Positions 1 through 7,406 of a stretch of 64,000 nt of DNA are shown piece by piece (the first letter of the stretch is position 1; the number at the start of each line of letters is the position of its first letter). Made by a program: the position numbers and the translations under genes. The stretch covers positions 1 to 64,000 of the forward strand of contig DASVUH010000007.1 in the NCBI GenBank assembly GCA_036387135.1. The letters are read 5' to 3'. The stretch comes from JALZCH01 sp036387135 (lineage in GTDB: Bacteria; Acidobacteriota; Blastocatellia; Pyrinomonadales; Pyrinomonadaceae). The notes under the pieces were generated by a model, which saw nothing but the letters and a program-made list of their open reading frames with translations, was not told where the DNA came from and did not search any database.

Positions 1-191
1 CATAAGCCTATGCCGTGAAAGTTATATTCAATAGTCTGTTCTGGGTCAAGAAATCCTTCTCTTGGAAAACCCTCAAATCTAGAACGAGCCAACTCACTTT
101 GAGCAATATCTTTGTATTTTTCAAATAATAAAGCAGCCTCAATCACACTGGCTTGATACTCTTGAATCATTTCTATTAACCGCTTTACCAT
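1..191 (-). CDS. Partial hypothetical protein, C-terminus beyond the window
   Basis: Reading leftward from an ATG at 191, the frame stays open to the window edge (63 codons). The product begins MVKRLIEMIQEYQASVIEAA and is a soluble, probably helical N-terminus. A purine-rich GAAGAAG lies just upstream of the ATG. I do not recognise the family. It lies just left of the inverted-repeat-bounded segment, so the right-hand repeat family supplies its immediate upstream region. A longer TTG start at about 224 is possible but has no ribosome site. Confidence 0.5.
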   Translation of the reverse strand, partial: MVKRLIEMIQEYQASVIEAALLFEKYKDIAQSELARSRFEGFPREGFLDPEQTIEYNFHGIGL

Positions 192-217
192 TATTACTTC
201 TTCGGATTGTACTTCCT

Positions 218-247
218 GTCTCAAAAAGGGTCGTTTATGACACTGTT
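218..247. repeat. Palindromic spacer repeat, copy A
   Basis: Starts GTCTCAAAAAGGGTCG and ends TTTATGACACTGTT. It is identical over 30 bp to copy B at 571-600. The ends GTCTCAAAAA and TTTATGACAC form an imperfect inverted repeat. It lies just upstream of the partial gene at 1-191. Confidence 0.8.
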
Positions 248-546
248 ATTATTGAGAAATTCTTTTTCCAATCCGAGCAAGTAATAAATCCTAAACCAAT
301 AATTCCATAAACCAATACTCCCAAAAGGTAACTGCCAACTCCACCGCTAACGTGAGGGGAAAGATAGCTCAGAGTAAAAACACAAAATACTAGTGTCAAA
401 AAAATCCAAATAATCAACGATGTGATACTCAAAACTCTAACTTTTCCTTTAGCAGTCAATGTTATCTGCCAAGAAATGATTAAAGCCAGCAAAAAGAAGA
501 TAAGAATTGGCGTAAATGTGATAATTATTTCTGACAATGTAAGCAT
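235..546 (-). CDS. Small membrane protein, three predicted helices
   Basis: A 103-residue protein, not recognised. It is almost entirely hydrophobic, with three likely membrane segments at about residues 3-28, 37-60 and 66-90. The second and third are separated by SPHVSGG and the tail is charged (DWKKN). I chose the ATG at 546; a GTG at 570 would add eight residues but abuts the palindromic repeat and lacks a ribosome site. Codon and base use is A/T-rich compared with the core genes. It sits between repeat copies A and B, as one unit of the repeat-separated array. Its stop codon falls inside copy A. Confidence 0.55.
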   Translation of the reverse strand: MLTLSEIIITFTPILIFFLLALIISWQITLTAKGKVRVLSITSLIIWIFLTLVFCVFTLSYLSPHVSGGVGSYLLGVLVYGIIGLGFITCSDWKKNFSIITVS

Positions 547-570
547 TGCTAAATCTTCTGCCCTGAACAC

Positions 571-600
571 GTCTCAAAAAGGGTCGTTTATGACACTGTT
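571..600. repeat. Palindromic spacer repeat, copy B
   Basis: Identical over 30 bp to copy A (218-247). It lies between the lipoprotein gene (ends 628) and the membrane protein gene (starts 546), 25 bp upstream of the latter's start codon. Confidence 0.8.
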
Positions 601-627
601 GTCACAGATAATTATTTGATTTTCGCC

Positions 628-1062
628 CTACCAAATTCCAATCGAACAATCTACTATATAAACTTTTTTTGAAATAAAAGAAAAATTTTCAGTTGAAATA
701 TCAATAGTAAATTTGCCTTTCTTAAAACGTAAATTATCTCTAGGTATATGATTTCCCTTAAAGAAAATCCAATCTGAATGAGTAAGTAGATTTACAAAAT
801 ATTCTTCAACTTCCTCAGGCTCGGCAATTGATGAATACTGTATCGAACGTAAGGCATTATTAGGCTTCACACTATCTCTCTGGCGCATTTTTACGAAAGA
901 AGGAGGAGGATTTAAGTTGCTACAAATATTTTTAACTTCCTGAACTTCTTCCTTTGTAATTTGCGGGAATAGTGTCTCAAAAGGTTTACAGGAACAAGTA
1001 GGCAAAACAATAATCAAGCAAAATAATTTCAAACAACTTTTGAGGATTATTTTGTAAATCAT
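628..1062 (-). CDS. Putative lipoprotein of unknown function
   Basis: A 144-residue protein with a hydrophobic N-terminus (residues 4-23) ending in a lipobox-like stretch LPTCSC. Lipid attachment at Cys23 or Cys25 is likely. The mature part has no motif I recognise and ends with a C-terminal cysteine (VDCSIGIW). GGAAGAA two bases before the ATG supports the start. It is the middle gene of the repeat-separated array, with copy C 16 bp upstream of its start and copy B downstream. Base composition is A/T-rich, suggesting acquisition from elsewhere. Confidence 0.6.
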   Translation of the reverse strand: MIYKIILKSCLKLFCLIIVLPTCSCKPFETLFPQITKEEVQEVKNICSNLNPPPSFVKMRQRDSVKPNNALRSIQYSSIAEPEEVEEYFVNLLTHSDWIFFKGNHIPRDNLRFKKGKFTIDISTENFSFISKKVYIVDCSIGIW

Positions 1063-1077
1063 AATTCTTCCGTGTAG

Positions 1078-1107
1078 GTCTCAAAAAGGGTCGTTTTTGA
1101 CATTATT
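1078..1107. repeat. Palindromic spacer repeat, copy C
   Basis: GTCTCAAAAAGGGTCGTTT is followed by TTGACATTATT. It matches copies A and B at 19 of the first 19 positions and diverges at the right end. It lies 16 bp upstream of the lipoprotein start codon. Confidence 0.75.
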
Positions 1108-1124
1108 TTTGATCTAGTTTGAGT

Positions 1125-1154
1125 GTGCCATAAAGAGGTGTTTTTGACACTAAT
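1125..1154. repeat. Diverged palindromic spacer repeat, copy C'
   Basis: GTGCCATAAAGAGGTG plus TTTTTGACACTAAT aligns with the other copies but has several substitutions in the left arm. It is 18 bp to the right of copy C and 21 bp from the end of the CnaB-like gene. Confidence 0.5.
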
Positions 1155-1175
1155 GTTAGTCTTAATAGATATAAT

Positions 1176-1617
1176 TTATTGGCTGATATTTAGAGTTACT
1201 AGAATTTTAGCTTTAGAAGCATCTTTTCTTTTCGGCTCAAGAGTCACAATAGTATGACCAGCGTCGAAACCTCTGCAATAACTACCGCGCAACTCATATT
1301 TTCCGGGAGACAAACCTTTGAAACGAAACCCACCGTTTACTCCAACTCGACAAGCGGCAAATCGTTTGCGCTTGTCAAAGTCCAAATCTGAATTGTCATA
1401 AATTTCAATAAGCGCATCGGAAATAGGTTCTTCGTTTGGATCAACAACTTTTGCCATGAATTTCTTTAACAGTTCCGCCATCAACGGGCGTATGTCCTTG
1501 AATCCAGTTCCAACAAGTAGTTTCGTCGCTTTGAACTTTTTGGCATCGATGAGATTTTTGTGCGTAAGAAGCATCAAGACAAAGCAGAACAAATATTGCT
1601 ACAAGTATTTTTGTCAT
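1176..1617 (-). pseudogene. Frameshifted exported CnaB-like (carboxypeptidase-regulatory) domain protein
   Basis: An ATG at 1617, four bases after GAGAAGG, opens a good signal peptide (MTKILVAIFVLLCLDASYAQ) and continues to ...GTVKEIHGK. That frame then stops at 1441. The other frame continues as KVVDPNEEPISDALIEIYDN, the typical opening of a CnaB/carboxypeptidase-regulatory beta-sandwich, then GGFRFKGLSPGKYELRG to a stop at 1176. Removing one A from the AAAA run (TTTT at 1449-1452 on the plus strand) joins them into one protein of about 146 residues. The gene is therefore either broken by a 1-nt insertion or misread at a homopolymer. A plus-one programmed shift cannot be excluded but has no visible stimulator. 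It lies between repeat copies C' and D. Confidence 0.65.
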
Positions 1618-1648
1618 AATACCTTCTCAAATTAAATTATCGTAAAAC

Positions 1649-1675
1649 GTCTCAAAAAGGGGCGTTTTTTGAGAC
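1649..1675. repeat. Palindromic spacer repeat, copy D (perfect palindrome)
   Basis: GTCTCAAAAA, a seven-base loop, then TTTTTGAGAC: this copy is a perfect 10 bp inverted repeat, unlike the imperfect copies A-C. Its right arm continues as AGGAAG, which mirrors the CTTCCT preceding copy A and closes the 16 bp terminal inverted repeat. Confidence 0.75.
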
Positions 1676-1681
1676 AGGAAG

Positions 1682-1831
1682 ATTACAAATCTTTTATTGG
1701 ACGTTGCTAGCGCGAGTTTTCAGGTTGGATATGAAAATCCGTAATACTTCAGCCGCGAATATAAAAAAATATTTGGTGTTCCGCCCCTTCGTGATGTCGC
1801 CAAACTTTGCAGTAGTTTAGCCAATAGCTAA
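1682..1831 (+). pseudogene. Remnant of an AraC/XylS-family regulator, C-terminal helix-turn-helix
   Basis: One frame reads LLLDVASASFQVGYENP, stop, YFSREYKKIFGVPPLRDVAKL and then a final stop at 1829-1831. This is the end of an AraC-type DNA-binding domain (compare the family pattern GYxSxSQFSREFKRxFGxSP). The 5' two-thirds of the gene is missing and an in-frame TAA (1742-1744) sits where a Q or S codon is expected. The remnant starts exactly where the inverted-repeat-bounded segment ends. Confidence 0.7.
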
Positions 1832-1858
1832 TTAGACAAAATAACTGTTTTGTCTAAT
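1831..1858. terminator. Stem-loop, probable terminator of the VOC gene
   Basis: An 11 bp perfect inverted repeat (ATTAGACAAAA / TTTTGTCTAAT) with a six-base loop lies 34 bp beyond the minus-strand VOC gene. The U-tract is weak. Confidence 0.5.
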
Positions 1859-1891
1859 GCAGTTGTGCCTTTTGAATTGTTCGATGCGGGT

Positions 1892-2377
1892 TTATTCTTC
1901 ACTCGCAACTTTGAAATGTGGGTTCTCGATGATACCAAAGACGTTTCCAAACGGGTCTGTCACCGTCGCTACGCGAACGCCGCTGCCGACATCATACACA
2001 TCGCTATGTTTCTTCGCGCCAAGTTCAAGCATCCGCTTGTAGCTGGCGGTGGCATCTTTAACGCCCCAATAAGCGACTGCATTATTACCTTTTGACACAC
2101 CGGACATATCCGGGTCTAGCCCTAACTCGAAGCCACCGATATTAAAGCCGACATAAAACGGTTGGTCAAAATAAGGCTTAGTTCCTAACGCCTCTGTGTA
2201 CCATGCTTTGGCTTTCTCGAGATTATCTACATTGTAAATGACAGTTCTTAGTCCTTGAAACATTTTCTTCTCCTTTACGCCAACCGGCGCAGGTTTATTT
2301 TGCTGCTGAAAACTAGCATTTGCTAAAGAAAGGATAACAAGTAGCGTAAGTAATGCAAGAATAAGTTTTCGATTCAT
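1892..2377 (-). CDS. Exported VOC (glyoxalase/bleomycin-resistance fold) protein
   Basis: A 161-residue protein with a signal peptide (MNRKLILALLTLLVILSLANA), so it is exported. The mature part has the paired beta-alpha-beta pattern of the vicinal-oxygen-chelate fold: LRTVIYNVDNLEKAKAWYTE at about residues 43-62, and VATVTDPFGNVFGIIENP near the C-terminus. VOC proteins are metal-dependent isomerases, dioxygenases or resistance proteins; the substrate cannot be read here. I chose the ATG at 2377 over TTG codons just upstream. A secreted VOC protein is less common than the cytoplasmic form. The neighbouring AraC remnant may once have been its regulator (inference). Confidence 0.8.
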   Translation of the reverse strand: MNRKLILALLTLLVILSLANASFQQQNKPAPVGVKEKKMFQGLRTVIYNVDNLEKAKAWYTEALGTKPYFDQPFYVGFNIGGFELGLDPDMSGVSKGNNAVAYWGVKDATASYKRMLELGAKKHSDVYDVGSGVRVATVTDPFGNVFGIIENPHFKVASEE

Positions 2378-2427
2378 ATTCAACAATTTCTTGTAAATTC
2401 ACCGGACAAAAGCGGAATTTTAAGGCG

Positions 2428-3339
2428 TCACTTGGGTTCATTTAGATAAACCGCATTCAAAACGCGCCCGCGTTCATGATCCGAAGTAATTGTTTTAACG
2501 GCATTGAGAAGCGCGCTGCGAACGTTTTCATCTTTCGCTTTAGCGTTGGCTACCTGAATAAGAACGTTTGCCTTTTCGTAATCCGAATTTATTTTCGCGG
2601 CGGAGGCGAGAGTTTGTAGCAGGATGTCTTTGTTCGCGGCATTTGCTTTCAAGACGGCTTTTAGCACGCGCCCTCGTTCGTAATCGCTCTTAATAGTTCC
2701 GGTTGCCGCAAAGTACGCATCAAGCGTCTTGCGGTTGAGCGGAGACGTGCTTACGGTGTTAATAAGAAGAGTCGCCTTCTCGTAATCAGAAGAAATCCCC
2801 GTCTCCGTCTGCTTTAGAACATCATTCAAAGCGCTCGCATCGAGATTCCCGCTTTTAACGGCTTCTTCCAAATAAACCCGTTTAGTGTAATCGCCCGTCA
2901 GGCGCGGGATTTCATTGAGCAGAGCGGCTGCTCCGCGCTCTCGAATAATTTGTTTGGCTCTGGCTTTGGCATCAAAGCCTTTTCCGACAGCCTCAGCCAT
3001 TATTTTCGCCAGCCAGTCCTGTCCTTCTGCATCAAATGAGCGCTCCTGCCCGTTTACCATATAAGTTCTGACAAGCTGCCCGTTTGTCCCAGCCGCAACT
3101 TTCAATTGACGCTTAATGCCGCCTCGACGTTCAATGACTTCCAGAGAGCCGTCGCCGTTGATGCTCGAAACGTCCGTATAATTATCATTGAACCGGACAT
3201 CATTTCGCATCGTCACGCTCAATTCCGTTGATCCGTCCGAATGATTCCAACGGCTTGTGCTGTTGCGCTCATTTTGAGCAGTTGCCGTTAAAATAATAGA
3301 AAAGAGAATAAAAATCACAGAGATAAGACTTTTAATCAT
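2428..3339 (-). CDS. Exported protein with four SDYE(K/R)-type repeats
   Basis: The start is fixed by AAGGAG seven bases before the ATG at 3339. The 303-residue product has a signal peptide (MIKSLISVIFILFSIILTATAQ), then a beta-rich part (about 25-100). The C-terminal half contains at least four repeats of about 34 residues: SSDYEKATLLINTV, KSDYERGRVLKAVL, NSDYEKANVLIQVA and TSDHERGRVLNAVY. The repeats look like helical hairpins, as in HEAT-type arrays. I recall similar repeats at the C-terminus of M56/BlaR1-like membrane peptidases, but no peptidase part is present here. Likely a periplasmic binding or scaffold protein; function unknown. Confidence 0.7.
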   Translation of the reverse strand: MIKSLISVIFILFSIILTATAQNERNSTSRWNHSDGSTELSVTMRNDVRFNDNYTDVSSINGDGSLEVIERRGGIKRQLKVAAGTNGQLVRTYMVNGQERSFDAEGQDWLAKIMAEAVGKGFDAKARAKQIIRERGAAALLNEIPRLTGDYTKRVYLEEAVKSGNLDASALNDVLKQTETGISSDYEKATLLINTVSTSPLNRKTLDAYFAATGTIKSDYERGRVLKAVLKANAANKDILLQTLASAAKINSDYEKANVLIQVANAKAKDENVRSALLNAVKTITSDHERGRVLNAVYLNEPK

Positions 3340-3575
3340 TATGTTACTCCTTATTGTTGCGGTTTTAGTTGCCATATTGTTTTAACGCATTTGACTGCGA
3401 TGTCAAGCCGGGAAGCGCCAAATTTTCAGAACCCGTCCATAAAAGGCTCAAAGCATCAAATTAAACCGAGTTTTTTGAATTGTTTCGAGACGAAACTCAG
3501 ATAAGTCCGGCTTCTCAAAAGCAGACAGTGTGAATGAGTGATAGATACATTTTTAGATACAGATACGAAAAAAGC

Positions 3576-3639
3576 AAAGACGGCTTTTATTCCGCGTTAA
3601 ATTCGGCAAAATTAAGCCGACGCGATAAAAGCCGTCTTT
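3576..3639 (-). terminator. Large stem-loop terminator of the TPR gene
   Basis: The 15 bp perfect inverted repeat AAAGACGGCTTTTAT (3576-3590) / ATAAAAGCCGTCTTT (3625-3639) has inner complementary pairs CGCGT/ACGCG and CGGC/GCCG. On the minus strand it is followed by GCTTTTTTCG, a usable U-tract. It lies 26 bp beyond the TPR stop. The 3340-3664 gap otherwise shows no gene. Confidence 0.75.
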
Positions 3640-3664
3640 ACGTAAAACAGACTGAATTCAATGT

Positions 3665-4642
3665 TTATTGAATTGTCATTTTCGACGCATCGAGAATGTA
3701 GCCTCCGTATATTTGTTTTCTAAGTTGTTCGGAAAGCTCGGCATCCAGTTTCTTGAGAATACTAAAATGCTTTAGAGCTTCATCGCGGTTATTCATCGCC
3801 AGAAAACTGACGGCAAGATTATATTGCGCGTAACTCCAATCTGGACGGAGTCTGGCTGACTCTAAATAACTTTTGTGCGCCTGCTTTTTCTTGCCTAACT
3901 TGGTTAGCACGACTCCGAGATTGCTGTGAGCATCGGCAAATGCAGGCTTCAGTTCAATGGCGCGCCTCAAGCTCTCATTAGCTTCCTGATAGCGCCCGAC
4001 CGCGATCAGTGTAACTCCCTTATCGTTAAGAATCTCAGCCGAATCGGGCTGCAGCTTAATCGCAGCATTGAATGCTTCAAGCGATTGCTCGTAATTTTTG
4101 ATTTGGTACAGCGACATTCCTAATTGTCTGAGCACGGAAGGATTGTGCGGCTCAAACTGCGCGGAGCGGCGAAAAGCCGCGACGCTTTCTTCGTAACGAC
4201 CAGCCTCGTAAAGCGTGTTGCCTAGTCCGGCGTAAGCATTAGCAGAATCAGGCTTATTTTCGATTATATGGTTGAATTCCTGCACGGCGTCATCATAACG
4301 ACCTGCGTAATTAAGAGCCATTGCCAGGTTGAAATTAATCTGAGCCGATTTTGGAGCTATTGAGACAGCTTTTTGGAACATCTCGATGGCTTCGCTGTAA
4401 TGTTTTTCGAGAGCTAATTCGACGCCCCGGTTATTAAAGTCAAGGGCTTTAACCCCGCCGATTGACGAAGCGCCTCCGGTTTCGGGAGGAAGCCAGTTAA
4501 ATTGGTTTTCCGAATTGATATTCGGATTTCGCTTATTTTCTTCATACGAGTGAAGGGACGAAGGATTTCGCTTGTTTTCTTCTTGCGCGTAAGCGGTTGA
4601 AACGAGTGTGACGATAAATAGAACGAGCAGGATTGTTTTCAT
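3665..4642 (-). CDS. Exported tetratricopeptide-repeat protein
   Basis: A 325-residue protein with signal peptide MKTILLVLFIVTLVSTAYAQ. A duplicated EENKRNP motif follows (about residues 21-40), then a linker and six to seven TPR units from about residue 68 (FNNRGVELALEKHYSEAIEMF; consensus ALNYAGRYDDAVQEFNHII, NTLYEAGRYEESVAAFRRS). TPR arrays mediate protein contacts; this one should act in the periplasm. An AAGGAA site precedes the ATG. It is monocistronic, with a strong terminator at 3576-3639 downstream. The partner is unknown. Confidence 0.8.
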   Translation of the reverse strand: MKTILLVLFIVTLVSTAYAQEENKRNPSSLHSYEENKRNPNINSENQFNWLPPETGGASSIGGVKALDFNNRGVELALEKHYSEAIEMFQKAVSIAPKSAQINFNLAMALNYAGRYDDAVQEFNHIIENKPDSANAYAGLGNTLYEAGRYEESVAAFRRSAQFEPHNPSVLRQLGMSLYQIKNYEQSLEAFNAAIKLQPDSAEILNDKGVTLIAVGRYQEANESLRRAIELKPAFADAHSNLGVVLTKLGKKKQAHKSYLESARLRPDWSYAQYNLAVSFLAMNNRDEALKHFSILKKLDAELSEQLRKQIYGGYILDASKMTIQ

Positions 4643-4924
4643 GATTTTTTCCTTATTGCAGCAGTAGCTAACATTCTCGTTTGCTATAAAAGCCTTTTAC
4701 ATTAAAGACTAAAACTAGATTGTGACGAGTCGTTTCAAACCGGCTATGAAAGCATTCTTTTAGGATTGAGCGGTAGGCAAATGCGGGTTGAAAATGAAAG
4801 TTGAAAAGGGCTATTACGAAGCGGCGGGAACGATAATCGCTAAAAGACTGATCGGGTAGTTTTCCGATTTTTAAAATTTAGCTTTTAAAGCCGGAATGAA
4901 ATTGATAAAAAGGAGATTAAATTT

Positions 4925-5326
4925 ATGCGTTTTATAAAACTGCTTCTTTTTATTTTTATCTGCATCGTTTCGATTGCCGCTGCAAATGCGCAGACGGCAA
5001 AATGTCTAAGTTACGAACCGGAAAAAGTCAGCCTGCGCGGTCAGCTTTTGCGAAAAAGCGTCGTTAACGCCTCGAATCAAAAGGAAACAATCTGGACGCT
5101 CAAGCTGGATGCGCCGATTTGCGTCAAAGCCGATGCGGGAAACGAATTTAACATCGCGGTCAAGCGTCTGACCGATGTTCAGCTCGTTCTTTCAACCGAA
5201 CAGTTCAAAAAATATCGCGCGAATTTAAACAGGAAAATCGAAGCCGGCGGCACGCTTTTCGGGGCGCATACGCAGCATCATTTTACGAATGTTTTAATGA
5301 TTGTCGAAGAAATTAAAGCGAGATGA
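4925..5326 (+). CDS. Exported DUF4431-like protein
   Basis: A 133-residue protein with a signal peptide (residues 1-22, ...AAANAQ). The mature domain KVSLRGQLLRKSV...WTLKLDAPICVKA...VQLVLSTEQFKKY...GGTLFGAHTQHHFTNVLM resembles DUF4431, a small beta-barrel domain of unknown role, which I recognise from memory only. GGAG lies nine bases before the ATG. The stop overlaps the next start by four bases (ATGA), so the two are probably translated together. Confidence 0.7.
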   Translation: MRFIKLLLFIFICIVSIAAANAQTAKCLSYEPEKVSLRGQLLRKSVVNASNQKETIWTLKLDAPICVKADAGNEFNIAVKRLTDVQLVLSTEQFKKYRANLNRKIEAGGTLFGAHTQHHFTNVLMIVEEIKAR

Positions 5327-5829
5327 CTATGACGAGATTTCTTTTGGCGTTTATAACTTTGTGTCTATTTTCCGTTTTCGCAAACGCTCAACGCGAAACC
5401 GATGTTTCCGCGATTCGCAGCGATGTTCAGAGCATCAACAAAAACTCGGCGAAGCTCAAACAAGCGACTGTTAAATTAGACGGAATTTCAACCGAAGGAG
5501 CCGAGCTGACGGTTTTTCGGGAAAATAATCAAATCAAAAAAATCAACGCCCAAATCTACGGCGAAATGGGTTATTCGATAATCGAGCTTTTCTACAAAGA
5601 CGAAAAGCCGATTTTCATTTACGAGCGCGAATTTCGTTATGAAAAGCCGTTCGGGAAAGTCCTGAAAATCATCCCGACGCGGTTTTATTTCGCCAATGAA
5701 AAGCTCGTCAAAATGCTTTACGCGAAAAGAGAGATTTTTGCTGAAGACAAAGAGTACAACGAAATGCGCGACCGAATGATTTCGCTCTCGAAAACAATTT
5801 TCGACGCGGCGAAAGATAAATCGAAATAA
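5323..5829 (+). CDS. Exported hypothetical protein coupled to the DUF4431-like gene
   Basis: A 168-residue protein with a signal peptide (MTRFLLAFITLCLFSVFANAQ). The mature part begins with a helical stretch rich in N, S and K, then beta-rich sequence (ELTVFRENNQIKKINAQIYG, YSIIELFYKDEKPIFIYERE). The C-terminus is charged and helical. Two starts are possible, 5323 (overlapping the upstream stop) and 5329. I do not recognise the family. Its coupling to the upstream gene suggests a shared periplasmic role. Confidence 0.65.
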   Translation: MTMTRFLLAFITLCLFSVFANAQRETDVSAIRSDVQSINKNSAKLKQATVKLDGISTEGAELTVFRENNQIKKINAQIYGEMGYSIIELFYKDEKPIFIYEREFRYEKPFGKVLKIIPTRFYFANEKLVKMLYAKREIFAEDKEYNEMRDRMISLSKTIFDAAKDKSK

Positions 5830-5852
5830 ATTAAACGCCGCTCAAAACCTTA

Positions 5853-7292
5853 TCAGGATTCTTTTTTGATTAAATTTAAAGCGGTTTCCAAAATCGCGTC
5901 TCTGCCGCTCACATAATCGGCAACTCGTCTCGTTACCGGCAAATCCGGCACGACTCCTCTGGCGTCTTTACAACCGGCGGGCGGCATCCAGTTTCTGACG
6001 GAAAGAGATGCCCGCAGTCTGGAATGCGGCAGATTAAAAAAGTAAATTTCGCCGAAATTGCAGACAGGCGCTTTGGTTTCTTCGCCGACAATCTTTGCAA
6101 GCCCGTTATCTTTTATCACTGCCAAAAACATTTGAGCGCTGGAAAATGTTTCCTTTGAACCGAGAACAAACACCTTCCCGTCGAATCGAAGCGGATTATC
6201 GCCGGGATTGACTGTCGGCGGCTGAGTCGAAATAAATTCGCCCGGACGCAGCGCCATATAATTATCCGGCACGGGTAAATTTTTGCTCTTGAGAAATTCG
6301 ACATACTGATTGCTGCGTTTCCACTTCATCGAATAATGTTTGTACGGCTTTGCGTTGAACATATTAATCAGCGCGTCTCCGAGCGCCGAATTGCCGCCCC
6401 GGTTATTTCTGACATCAATAATCAAAGTCTTCGCTTCGGCTGATTTAATCTGTGTAAACGCATCCTTCAGAATTGATTTATATTTTTCCAAATCGTAATC
6501 AAAAGTTGTCGAGTTAAGATAAGCCACACCATTTCCGAGCAGCTTCAGTTCAAGCGGAGATTCGTTTGTTTGCGGCGTCGGGGAATTTGCCGCCCTCAAA
6601 GCATTTTCTCTTTGAATTATTTCCGGCAAATAAATGCCTTTTACCCGGACATTTTTGCCGTCCGAGAAAGAAACCGCAAATTCATCCGGTCGCCCGAAAA
6701 CTTCGGCAGCGCCGACCCAGAGCCAGAGCGCGGCGCTTTCGACTCTTTCCCGTTCGATACCGAAAAGATGCTCGCTGAGCTTTTGGATAATCTCGTCGCT
6801 CTTAAAACCGTTTATGCTCGTAATAACGGCTCCCTTTTCAATCTTTTCATCGGCAAACGACTTTTCAACCACAATTTTGCCGTCAACATAAACCGTGCGA
6901 ATCGGAAAATATTTCGTCGCATCTTTTTCCGCTTTAATAAAAAAGCGCGGTTCAACCACATAACTATGAGAATCCTGAACGGCGCTGACGAGCGGCGTAA
7001 AAAGCAGCCAGAATTCCTTCTGAGTCATCGCTCCGCGCTCGCGGATGCGAGATTTTATCTGGTTTGCGCGCGCCTGAAACTCTTTGGCTGAAATATGAGC
7101 GTAAGGATTAACGTGCGCCTCTTCCAGATTTTTGATGTAGAAATCCACATCTTCAATTAGCTGTTCGGGGGTAAACCGCTGATTACCATCAAAAACTGTC
7201 TGACCAAACGCTGAGCAGGTAAATAAAATGATTAAGAATAAAAGGGTCTTGGTTTGGATGACCTGAAAGGTTAATTGTGTCCAAATCCGCAT
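5853..7292 (-). CDS. Exported S41-family (C-terminal processing type) peptidase
   Basis: A 479-residue protein. After an N-terminal signal segment (about 10-31, LLFLIILFTCSAFGQ), a helical domain precedes a PDZ-like region (IVVEKSFADEKIEKGAVITSINGFKSDEII, about 140-170). The S41 core follows, with YLNSTTFDYDLEKY, LIIDVRNNRGGNSALGDALI and VLGSKETFSSAQMFLAV, the last carrying the likely nucleophilic serine. S41 enzymes cleave unfolded proteins or peptides in the periplasm. It converges on the upstream pair and is probably monocistronic. A second S41 gene lies at 44891-46198. Confidence 0.85.
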   Translation of the reverse strand: MRIWTQLTFQVIQTKTLLFLIILFTCSAFGQTVFDGNQRFTPEQLIEDVDFYIKNLEEAHVNPYAHISAKEFQARANQIKSRIRERGAMTQKEFWLLFTPLVSAVQDSHSYVVEPRFFIKAEKDATKYFPIRTVYVDGKIVVEKSFADEKIEKGAVITSINGFKSDEIIQKLSEHLFGIERERVESAALWLWVGAAEVFGRPDEFAVSFSDGKNVRVKGIYLPEIIQRENALRAANSPTPQTNESPLELKLLGNGVAYLNSTTFDYDLEKYKSILKDAFTQIKSAEAKTLIIDVRNNRGGNSALGDALINMFNAKPYKHYSMKWKRSNQYVEFLKSKNLPVPDNYMALRPGEFISTQPPTVNPGDNPLRFDGKVFVLGSKETFSSAQMFLAVIKDNGLAKIVGEETKAPVCNFGEIYFFNLPHSRLRASLSVRNWMPPAGCKDARGVVPDLPVTRRVADYVSGRDAILETALNLIKKES

Positions 7293-7406
7293 TTAAGTTA
7301 AAGCTCCTCTTTTTCTAATGTACGATTCGAGATTCTGTTTATTTAACGGGTTATTTAACGGAAGATTTCGCAAACACTTTACGGCAAAACTCAAACAAAA
7401 GTTTAA

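Larger units (their letters stand above)
212..1681. mobile_element. Segment bounded by perfect 16 bp inverted repeats, cassette-like
   Basis: CTTCCTGTCTCAAAAA at 212-227 is the exact reverse complement of 1666-1681. Inside lie three small minus-strand genes, each preceded on its 5' side by a copy of a ~30 bp imperfect palindrome. No transposase or recombinase is encoded, so if mobile it is non-autonomous. An AraC-gene remnant begins immediately at the right edge, consistent with insertion or deletion there. The reading as a mobile or cassette unit is inference; the repeats themselves are seen directly. Confidence 0.4.

Noticed and set aside
218..1675. Integron attC sites
   Set aside because: The palindromes are 26-30 bp, lack the GTTRRRY core and there is no integrase in the window.
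218..1675. CRISPR array
   Set aside because: The repeats are separated by whole genes of 350-570 bp, with no regular spacers and no cas genes.
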